Translations under genes and position numbers: made by a program
Assembly (NCBI GenBank): GCA_937880175.1
Contig: CALFLO010000111.1
Coordinates: forward strand, 1 to 39,460
Direction: 5' to 3'
From: an uncultured Gluconobacter sp.
GTDB taxonomy: Bacteria > Pseudomonadota > Alphaproteobacteria > Acetobacterales > Acetobacteraceae
DNA: 39,460 bases
Shown: piece after piece, positions 33,252-39,460 of the stretch
Position numbering within the stretch: position 1 is the stretch's first letter
Layout of the letters: every line of letters starts with the position of its first letter
The notes under the pieces: model-generated
What the model saw: only the letters and a program-made list of their open reading frames with translations
Told to the model about the DNA's origin: nothing
The model's database searches: none

Positions 33252-33815
33252 TTGAGACTTTTTGTCGCACTCGACCTGCCAGACGATGTCCGGGAAACGC
33301 TTGCGCTGATGCGCGGTTCCATGCCCGGTGTGCAGTGGGTTCCAGCCGAAAACCATCACATCACCCTCCGCTTCATCGGAGAGATCACGGACCGGCACCG
33401 GCTGGAGGAAATCGACCTCGCCCTCTCCCGCCTCGCCTGGCAGCGTTTCGAACTCTCCCTCACACAGGCTGACATCCGCGAGGGCCTCACGGCAGACAGC
33501 CTGCTGATCGGGGTCGAGCGCACCCGCCAGCTTGATGCGCTCCAGTCGCAGGTCGAAAGCGCCCTGCGCCGCGCAGGCTGCCCCCCGGCAAAACGCCGCT
33601 TCCAGCCCGCGGTCACTCTGGGGCATTTTTTCCCCAACCAGCGGGCCGACGCCATCAAATGGGTCCAGAGGCACAATCTCTTCCGCAGCAAACCGATGTC
33701 CGTGGAACACGTTACGCTCTTTGAAAGCCTGCGTAGTCTGGGCGAACACGTTTATGTCCCGCGCGAAGAATATGCCTGGCAGCCGGAAATGCCCCTGATC
33801 CCCGAGGAAGAATGA
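33252..33815 (+). CDS. thpR: 2'-5' RNA ligase / cyclic phosphodiesterase (ThpR)-like protein lacking the second catalytic His
   Basis: ThpR-family proteins have a 2H phosphoesterase fold with two HxT motifs. In this 187-residue product the first motif is intact (His36-Ile-Thr38 in NHHITLRFIG). The second reads PAVTLGHFF, with Ala120 (codon GCG, 33609-33611) where His is expected. The usual N-terminus LRLFVALDLPDDV follows the TTG at 33252, which I take as start; the frame is open to 33180. The stop overlaps the following glycosylase-like gene (ATGA). Family is clear from the N-terminal signature, length and HVTLFES element near the C-terminus. Catalytic activity is doubtful. Confidence 0.78.
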   Translation: MRLFVALDLPDDVRETLALMRGSMPGVQWVPAENHHITLRFIGEITDRHRLEEIDLALSRLAWQRFELSLTQADIREGLTADSLLIGVERTRQLDALQSQVESALRRAGCPPAKRRFQPAVTLGHFFPNQRADAIKWVQRHNLFRSKPMSVEHVTLFESLRSLGEHVYVPREEYAWQPEMPLIPEEE

Positions 33816-34417
33816 CCCTGCCCGTTCCGTCAGCCGGGGAGCGCCTTGAGGCGCTCCTCACGGAAGTTCGTGCCTGTAAAGTCTGTGAGACCCATCTGCC
33901 CCTCGGGGCCAGACCTCTGATCCACGCCTCCGCGACGTCGAGGATCCTGATCGCCAGTCAGGCACCCGGCACCAAGGCCCATATCGCTGGAAAATCCTTC
34001 TACGATCCGTCCGGCAATCGCCTGCGCGAGTGGCTCGGCATCTCAGAGGATATTTTTTACGACACACGTCACGTTGCCATCTTTCCGATGGGCCTGTGCT
34101 ACCCCGGACGCCTACCTCAAGGCGGCGACAAACAGCCCCGCCCGGAATGCGCACCACTGTGGCGACGCCGCGTACTCTCGCTCATGCCGGACATCCGCCT
34201 GACGCTGCTCGTGGGCAGCTATTCGCAGAACCACATTCTGGGACGCGGTTCAGTGACGGAACGGGTCAGGAATTTCCGGGACTATCTGCCGGAATACTTC
34301 CCCCTGCCCCACCCATCATGGCGGACCGGCGTGTGGGAGAAAAAAGCACCTTGGTTTCAGGAAGAAGTCATCCCAGCCCTGCGTGAACGCGTCCACGCCC
34401 TGCTCGCAGAACGCTGA
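33812..34417 (+). CDS. Uracil-DNA glycosylase-family protein with four-Cys pattern
   Basis: The 201-residue protein belongs to the uracil-DNA glycosylase superfamily. Cysteines at 22, 25, 96 and 113 (C-x2-C, then C-x16-C) match the spacing of the 4Fe-4S ligands in family 4/5 UDGs. Motif 1 is divergent: SQAPGTKAHIAGKSFYDPSG, with Gln where family 4 has Glu and FYD in place of FVG. Motif 2 is LPHPSWR with the conserved HPS. PMGLCYPG and PRPECAPLW flank the second Cys pair. I place it with a known but less studied subgroup; base specificity cannot be inferred. It is coupled to the ThpR-like gene and converges on the MarC gene with a 1-bp gap and no terminator. Confidence 0.78.
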   Translation: MTLPVPSAGERLEALLTEVRACKVCETHLPLGARPLIHASATSRILIASQAPGTKAHIAGKSFYDPSGNRLREWLGISEDIFYDTRHVAIFPMGLCYPGRLPQGGDKQPRPECAPLWRRRVLSLMPDIRLTLLVGSYSQNHILGRGSVTERVRNFRDYLPEYFPLPHPSWRTGVWEKKAPWFQEEVIPALRERVHALLAER

Positions 34418-34418
34418 C

Positions 34419-35120
34419 TCAGGACGCCTTGGCCTGCCGCAGTGCTTCGACGAGGAACCCTTCCGCGCCCGACGCCAGGATCTGAACCCCGATCGCCAGC
34501 AGGATCAGCGCCGCAAGTCGGCTGACGATCCGCGTTCCTGTCACACCCAGCATCGCCACAACGCGCTCGGCATAGGCGTAAACAATCGCCACCACGACCG
34601 CCATGGTCGTCGCAGCCGCAGAGACACCCAGATAATAATCGGCCGTCGGCATATGGGGTGGCGTGGATGAACTCAGGGCGATGGCCACGGAAATACTGCC
34701 CGGCCCCACAGTGAACGGCATGGCAAGCGGAAAGAACGCTGTCTCCCGCAGATCCGGCGTTGTCACGGTCCGGCCACCCTGAAGCGCCTGCTTTTCCTTG
34801 CGCGCTTCGGAGGTCTCCGGCTGTAACAGCATCAGCCAGGCGCGGGAGGCTACGACAAGCCCACCTGTGATCCGCAGCGCATTGATGGAAATTCCAAAAA
34901 ACCCGAGGATCCAGCTCCCGAACCAGATGGACACCAGCATGATGCCCAGCGAGTTCAAGGCAACCTGACGCGCAAGCTCGACCACCTCCCGGCGGTCGCG
35001 CCCCTGCGTTGCCTGAGCAAAAATCAGCGATGCCCCGAGAGGATTGATGATCGAGAAAAGCGCCGGAAAGGCAATCAGCCAGCTGCTGAGCGTATTCCCC
35101 AGCCCGGGTGCAAGGCTCAT
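34419..35120 (-). CDS. MarC/NAAT-family membrane protein
   Basis: This 233-residue protein has six predicted helices and the MarC pattern: FPALFSIINPLGASLIF in helix 1, GGLVVASRAWLML, and FPLAMPFTVGPGSISVAI at the start of the second half. Family members were named after the mar locus, but their transport function is unclear. Its ATG overlaps the stop of the MprF-like gene (ATGA), which links it to the LysRS-MprF-like unit and suggests a membrane-related role. It ends 1 bp from the converging glycosylase gene. Confidence 0.9.
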   Translation of the reverse strand: MSLAPGLGNTLSSWLIAFPALFSIINPLGASLIFAQATQGRDRREVVELARQVALNSLGIMLVSIWFGSWILGFFGISINALRITGGLVVASRAWLMLLQPETSEARKEKQALQGGRTVTTPDLRETAFFPLAMPFTVGPGSISVAIALSSSTPPHMPTADYYLGVSAAATTMAVVVAIVYAYAERVVAMLGVTGTRIVSRLAALILLAIGVQILASGAEGFLVEALRQAKAS

Positions 35121-37267
35121 GAACCCGTCAAACCTGACGCAGCCTGTGGCTGGCGCTTGCGTGCCAGACGTTCCTCACCCTTCAGAAAAGCCCGCAGCAT
35201 CCGATAATCCTCGGAAAAACAGCACACCGTCCCGGCTGTCCTGTCTGGACAGACCGTCAGTCCCAGATCGTTATAGACGGCCATCAGCGACTGGCCAACC
35301 TGTATGAAGGCCAGTTTGCACCCTTCCTGCAACGCCAGGTCCCGCAATCGCCAGATGGCCGCAACACAGTTGCGTTCGGCCCCGGCAGGATCACCCAGCC
35401 CGATGATGAACTGTCCCGTCCGCAGGAACGGAATGGCCGCACGCCCCGCTTCATCGAGCAACAGCCCCGTCGGACGACGCGCTCCAAGCTGCGGCAATGC
35501 ATGGGCCAGACTGTGGTAGCGACAGGCGTTCTCAGCCGTCCAGGCCTCGAACCGGATCCGCGTCCTCCGCATCCCGCGCCACAGGACATAAAATCCGCAC
35601 AGCGCCGAAAATCCCAGAAACCAGCGCCCGACAGCGGTGTGTGCATCATAGATCATCGACCGCCACCAGATCGGCCCGAGATGACGCTGCACAGCCACCC
35701 AGCCCACACCCAGCAGCCCCAGCCCCCAGAGCGAAAGCGGCGCCAGCATCGAAGGCGTCAGCGGCGCGGCCAGAAGATGCGCGCGGCGGTAGTAGCAGTT
35801 CCGGAACGGCAGCAGCAGCAGCATCACGAGAATGATGACCACCGGCCCTTCCCACGGCGCATGCCTCAGCATCAGCAGCACGACCGCCGAAGCCAGCATC
35901 CCGAGCGAGAACTTCCACGCCAGCGCGACACGCTGCGACAGCCCCCAGGACAGCGCCACCAGCCCGACACCGGCCACCGTCAGCAACAGGTCAGCAATCT
36001 GCGACACTGCGGCCCCAAGGGACGTCTGAAGCGGGGGCAGATCCGCCACCAGTGCATAAAGCAGCAGCAGAATGCCTACGACAGCCTGAACGCTCGTCGC
36101 CACGGCCACGGAGAAATCGGCTTCCGACTCCCGGATGACCTGACTGGGCCGCACCCGCCGCGGCGTCTGCCCTGCCGAAACCAGAGCCTGCTCGCCCCGC
36201 AGGAAAATCTCATGCCCGGCAAACATCAGCCCCGCCAGAAGCAGCGGGATGATGTAATAGAAAAGCCGGAAAACAAGGATCGCACCCATGATCTGCGACG
36301 CTGGCAGATAGGCCTGCAACGCCAGCAGCATGGCCCCGTCAAACACGCCGAGCCCCCCCGGCACACTGGCCACAAGGCCGGCCGTATAAGACGCCAGATA
36401 GATCGCAAGGAACGTCCCGAACCCGAAATGCGCCTCAGGCGGCAGTGGAGGCAGCACGCAATACGCAATCAGCGCCGTCGCGGCCATGTCCGCCGCACTG
36501 ACCGCGATCTGAGCAATGGCGATCCCAGGTCCTGGAAGCTCGATTTCATATTTCCAGACACGCACATGCCGCCGCACGCGCGCCACCAGCACATAAGCCA
36601 GCAGCACACCCCACAGCCCCAACCCCACAAGCCGCAGCAGAACCGTTGGCAGATGCGTCAGAACCGGCACGGCATGCGGCTCAATGACGAGAATACCGCC
36701 GATCAGCGCCATGGTACCCAGCAAATACGTTGCCGAGCAGAACGCAATGATCTGCGCGATTGCGCCGGGTGCCACACCCCAGCTCCGATAGAGCCGAAAG
36801 CGCACCGCCGCCCCGGAAATCGCCGCACAGCCCAGATTATGGGACAGCACATAGGAGCAGAACGCCGCAAAGGCGGAGCGCTGATAGGACACGTCCGCCC
36901 GCACATGCAGACAGGCCAGACGGTCATAGAAAGACAGGATGAAATAGGACAGGACCGTCGCCGCACCGCCCGCCAGCAAAGCAGAGTCCGGAATGGCGCT
37001 CAGACTTGCGCTGATGTCATGCAGCGACAGATGCCGCAGTTCCCGCCAGATGACGACCACCGCCGCCACCAGCAGAACCAGCCCGACAAGAGCGGGCGCG
37101 CGCGACATGAAAACCTGCCACCGACGCTTGGAAGGCGGGACATCCGGGCAGCCGCAGTCCACTGGCTCCGAAGCTGCGGAAATGCAGACATCCTCTTTCA
37201 CGGCAGAGGCGTGGAGCCCCTGCACGCCCGCACTCAGTCCGTGATCCTGCCGCTTATCCCCGGGCAT
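35117..37267 (-). CDS. MprF-like membrane protein with incomplete synthase domain
   Basis: MprF/LpiA proteins make lysyl-phosphatidylglycerol from Lys-tRNA and flip it across the membrane. Numbered from the GTG at 37273, this 718-residue protein has an N-terminal flippase-type region (about 55-360) with the SVPGGLGVFDGAML signature at 303-316, then further helices to about 565. The cytoplasmic part begins RFEAWTAENACRYHSLAHAL and includes FLRTGQFIIGLGDPAG (616-631) and VYNDLGL. That corresponds to the first of two GNAT-like halves of the synthase. The second half is missing; the protein stops about 80 residues later, whereas full-length MprF has about 840-880. The start is either that GTG or the ATG at 37267. 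It follows the LysRS stop by 3-9 bp and couples to marC. Confidence 0.78.
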   Translation of the reverse strand: MPGDKRQDHGLSAGVQGLHASAVKEDVCISAASEPVDCGCPDVPPSKRRWQVFMSRAPALVGLVLLVAAVVVIWRELRHLSLHDISASLSAIPDSALLAGGAATVLSYFILSFYDRLACLHVRADVSYQRSAFAAFCSYVLSHNLGCAAISGAAVRFRLYRSWGVAPGAIAQIIAFCSATYLLGTMALIGGILVIEPHAVPVLTHLPTVLLRLVGLGLWGVLLAYVLVARVRRHVRVWKYEIELPGPGIAIAQIAVSAADMAATALIAYCVLPPLPPEAHFGFGTFLAIYLASYTAGLVASVPGGLGVFDGAMLLALQAYLPASQIMGAILVFRLFYYIIPLLLAGLMFAGHEIFLRGEQALVSAGQTPRRVRPSQVIRESEADFSVAVATSVQAVVGILLLLYALVADLPPLQTSLGAAVSQIADLLLTVAGVGLVALSWGLSQRVALAWKFSLGMLASAVVLLMLRHAPWEGPVVIILVMLLLLPFRNCYYRRAHLLAAPLTPSMLAPLSLWGLGLLGVGWVAVQRHLGPIWWRSMIYDAHTAVGRWFLGFSALCGFYVLWRGMRRTRIRFEAWTAENACRYHSLAHALPQLGARRPTGLLLDEAGRAAIPFLRTGQFIIGLGDPAGAERNCVAAIWRLRDLALQEGCKLAFIQVGQSLMAVYNDLGLTVCPDRTAGTVCCFSEDYRMLRAFLKGEERLARKRQPQAASGLTGS

Positions 37268-37276
37268 GCCCACGGC

Positions 37277-38908
37277 TCAGCCCTGCACAGGCTCTTCGAC
37301 AGGCCGCGCGAGAGCGTCCCGGATCAGCCCGACCGTCTCCGGCAGCCCGAACAGCGACGCAAAAATCCCGAAACGCGGCCCCTCGGTCTGCCCAAGCAGC
37401 ACTTCATACAGGCACCCGAACCACGACCGCAGTTCAGACTTCTCGAAATAGCGCTTCCCGACTTCGAACACGACATCCTGCACCTCACCCGGCGGCGTCT
37501 CGGGCGCGAGCTTCGCCAGCTCGTCCGCCAGATCCACCAGCCCCTTGCGCTCGGTCTCCGTCGGCGCACGGTAGGTCTTGTTGGGGTAAACCTGCTCCTG
37601 GAAATAGGTCAGCGCACAGCGCACCAGACGATCCACATACGGATGCGTCTCGGGCGACAGCGTCGGATCATAGCGCCGCAGGAACTTCCACAGCGTCTCC
37701 GGCTTGTCGGCATTGGCGACATTCGCAAGGTTCAGCAGCGCTGTATACGACACCGGGCTGGTGTCTTCCGGACGGATCGTCCCGCCATGGATGAACCAGA
37801 CAGGATTGGCCAGAAGATCCGGTCCTTCCTGCGTCTCGGCCTTCTGCACAAGCGTCAGGTAGTCATCCGTCGCACGCGGAATGACATCGAAAAACAGACG
37901 CTTGGCCCGCGTAGGCTGCTGGAACATGTACTGCGACAGGCTCTCCGGCGTGCCGTAACGCAGCCATTCCTCAACCGACAGACCATTGCCCTTGGACTTG
38001 CTGATCTTCTGCCCCTGCGCATCGAGGAACAGCTCATAGGTCAGACCCGCGGGCGGCTCCTTGCCCAGAATACGGCAGATCCTCGAAGACAGCTTCACAC
38101 TGTCGATCAGATCCTTGCCGGACATTTCGTAATCCACGCCCAGCGCATACCAGCGCATGGCCCAGTCGGCCTTCCACTGCATCTTGGCATGGCCGCCCAG
38201 AACGGACGTCTCGAACGTCTTGCCGGTCTCGTCTTTCCAGACAACCGTGCCGGCATCCGGATCAACCTTGATGATCGGCACCTGCATGACCTGCCCGGTC
38301 TCGGGATGGATCGGCAGAACCGGCGAATAGGTGGCCCGACGCTCCGGACCAAGCGTCGGAATAATGGTCGCCACGACTTCATCATGGACTTCAAGCATCC
38401 GGCGCAGCGCCGCATCGAACGTGCCGTTCGTGTAATACTCCGTGGCGGAAGCGAACTCGTACTCGAAACCGAAACTGTCAAGAAACTGGCGAAGGCGCGC
38501 GTTATTATGCGCGGCAAAGCTGTCATATTCGCCAAACGGATCCGGCACTCGCGTCAGCGGGAGCCCCAGATGCTTCGTCAGAAGCTCCTGCTGCGGCACG
38601 TTGGTCGGCACCTTGCGCAGCGCGTCCATGTCATCGGAGAACGCAAGCAGACGCGTCGGACGGCCCGTCAGAGCCTCATACGCCTGACGCACCCAGGTCG
38701 TGCGCGCCACTTCGCCGAACGTGCCGATATGCGGCAGCCCCGACGGACCATATCCCGTTTCCAGAAGGGCCGGAGCCTGCTCCGAAGCATCAGAAGCGCG
38801 CGCGTCCATGCGCGCGGTGATTTTTCGCGCCTCTTCGAACGGCCATGCTTTCGGAAGCGGCGCGTCAGGAGAGAGGGACGGGGCGATAGGTGTCTTGGAT
38901 TTCTGCAT
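37277..38908 (-). CDS. lysS: Class I lysyl-tRNA synthetase
   Basis: The 543-residue enzyme charges tRNA-Lys using the class I (Rossmann) fold, unlike the class II LysRS of most bacteria. The HIGH-type motif is PHIGTFGEV (His60-Thr63) and the KMSKS-type motif is KISKSKGNG at 301-309. SDDMDALRKVP and the helical C-terminal anticodon-binding region are typical. Class I LysRS is usual in alphaproteobacteria and archaea. It is the first gene of the LysRS - MprF-like - MarC unit. The start ATG at 38908 gives the normal N-terminus but lacks a clear ribosome-binding site. The 210-bp gap upstream, shared with the divergent helicase gene, must hold the promoter. Confidence 0.95.
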   Translation of the reverse strand: MQKSKTPIAPSLSPDAPLPKAWPFEEARKITARMDARASDASEQAPALLETGYGPSGLPHIGTFGEVARTTWVRQAYEALTGRPTRLLAFSDDMDALRKVPTNVPQQELLTKHLGLPLTRVPDPFGEYDSFAAHNNARLRQFLDSFGFEYEFASATEYYTNGTFDAALRRMLEVHDEVVATIIPTLGPERRATYSPVLPIHPETGQVMQVPIIKVDPDAGTVVWKDETGKTFETSVLGGHAKMQWKADWAMRWYALGVDYEMSGKDLIDSVKLSSRICRILGKEPPAGLTYELFLDAQGQKISKSKGNGLSVEEWLRYGTPESLSQYMFQQPTRAKRLFFDVIPRATDDYLTLVQKAETQEGPDLLANPVWFIHGGTIRPEDTSPVSYTALLNLANVANADKPETLWKFLRRYDPTLSPETHPYVDRLVRCALTYFQEQVYPNKTYRAPTETERKGLVDLADELAKLAPETPPGEVQDVVFEVGKRYFEKSELRSWFGCLYEVLLGQTEGPRFGIFASLFGLPETVGLIRDALARPVEEPVQG

Positions 38909-39118
38909 GATTACCGGAAAAGGTAGGGAGACACCTCTTCCCGGTCAAGCAATACGACACATTGCGGTTTCACTCGGACGCATCCTTTACATTACGAAAT
39001 ATTTCAAAGACTTTTCCACGCTTTCTAACCCGTTGCAGACAGCCAGCTTTCACGTTCCGTTCGCAAAACCCGTAAAACATCCTCGCCGGATTTTTCCCTT
39101 CCCGCTACAGTGGCCGCA

Positions 39119-39460
39119 ATGCCCCGCGCCCCCACCTTCCTGTCGCCATTCGACGCTCCGGCCCTCGTCGCCCGTCGCGGCCTGTCGTCGCTCCTCACCC
39201 CGGACGGCGAACTGCTGGACCTGACAGCGGAAGAAACCCGCGAACGCCTGACCCAGCTTCCCCCGCCCCTTCTGGGCCACGGCCCGGCCGCCCTGCGCGC
39301 GCTCGACCTCTCCCCGCTGTCCCAGCCGGTGCCCTGGTTCGACCTGCTGGACCTGTTCCTGTTCGTCCGCCCCGCCCCGCCCGTCGCCCCCACCCCGCGC
39401 GGACTGGCCCTCGCCCTCGGCATCGCGCCGCCTGCCACCATCGCGGCGGCCCTCCGCCCC
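39119..39460 (+). CDS. Putative DinG-like ATP-dependent DNA helicase, N-terminal fragment
   Basis: The frame opens at ATG 39119 and runs off the right edge, giving 114 residues. It starts MPRAPTFLSPFDAPALVARR, followed by GLSSLLTPDGELLDLT, then LLGHGPAALRAL and VPWFDLLDLFLFVRPAPP. The order and spacing resemble the N-terminal accessory region of alphaproteobacterial DinG-family helicases, which precedes the Walker A motif, here outside the window. GC-rich codon usage and a strongly Pro/Leu/Ala composition fit a real gene of this genome. It is divergent from lysS. The family call is tentative because no helicase motif is visible. Confidence 0.5.
   Translation, partial: MPRAPTFLSPFDAPALVARRGLSSLLTPDGELLDLTAEETRERLTQLPPPLLGHGPAALRALDLSPLSQPVPWFDLLDLFLFVRPAPPVAPTPRGLALALGIAPPATIAAALRP

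Noticed and set aside
35501..38926. A 1141-codon open frame on the plus strand across lysS and the MprF-like gene
   Set aside because: It is antisense to two well-recognised proteins. Its product is a repetitive Arg/His/Gln/Pro-rich translation typical of the complement of G/C-biased codons, with no domain signature.

Overview
The window looks like chromosomal DNA of an acetic acid bacterium (Acetobacteraceae, Gluconobacter-like). The evidence is the high GC content, the strong third-position G/C bias, a complete cytochrome bo3 quinol oxidase operon as the only respiratory oxidase seen, an AIDA-repeat/Hint surface-type protein of a kind common in this family, a class I lysyl-tRNA synthetase, an SUV3-like helicase next to an Hsp15-like S4 protein and a seven-iron ferredoxin, and an Hda-PPK-PPX cluster. 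Genus assignment is inference; no rRNA or tRNA gene lies in the window. Both ends are cut: the left end carries the C-terminus of a DUF4175 protein and the right end the N-terminus of a putative DinG-like helicase. I see no insertion sequence, prophage, integrase or CRISPR array.

Layout. 1-590: DUF4175 tail and a two-way terminator. 591-8810 (minus strand): a dense run hda - ppk - ppx - cdh-like lipoprotein - MFS exporter - secreted HAD phosphatase - unknown secreted protein, centred on polyphosphate and phosphate chemistry. 8913-10627 (plus): purM-purN, translationally coupled, divergent from hda. 10815-11858 (plus): an A/T-richer Fe(II)/2-oxoglutarate dioxygenase with an unusual C-terminal motif, probably acquired. 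11949-14424: ndk (minus) divergent from an ABC-F ATPase (plus). 14425-16393: a long leader with a promoter/inverted-repeat arrangement, then the AIDA-repeat/Hint protein. 16543-17688: an AI-2E-type membrane permease. 17783-22361: a surface-polysaccharide block (unknown membrane protein, DegT aminotransferase and WbpM-like dehydratase on minus; a WecA/MraY-like phosphoglycosyl transferase divergent on plus). 22375-24470 (minus): a MarR regulator and an M17 aminopeptidase. 24530-27827 (plus): SUV3-like helicase, Hsp15-like protein, ferredoxin. 27984-31865 (minus): cyoABCD. 32331-33101 (minus): Bax-inhibitor-1 protein. 33252-34417 (plus): a 2'-5' RNA ligase-like protein coupled to a uracil-DNA glycosylase-family protein. 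34419-38908 (minus): class I LysRS - shortened MprF-like protein - MarC.

How the parts fit. PPK and PPX make and degrade polyphosphate. The WbpM-like dehydratase and DegT aminotransferase would make an amino-deoxy NDP-sugar, and the divergent phosphoglycosyl transferase would start lipid-linked glycan assembly. The LysRS/MprF-like pair suggests lysine-dependent membrane lipid modification, although the MprF-like protein lacks the second half of the usual synthase domain. The observations most worth a second look are that LysRS-MprF arrangement, the dioxygenase with its appended NPDV/HYxxHG motif, the AIDA/Hint protein with its operator-like promoter, the RNA ligase-like protein with an Ala replacing its second catalytic His, and several unexplained inverted or direct repeats in regulatory gaps.
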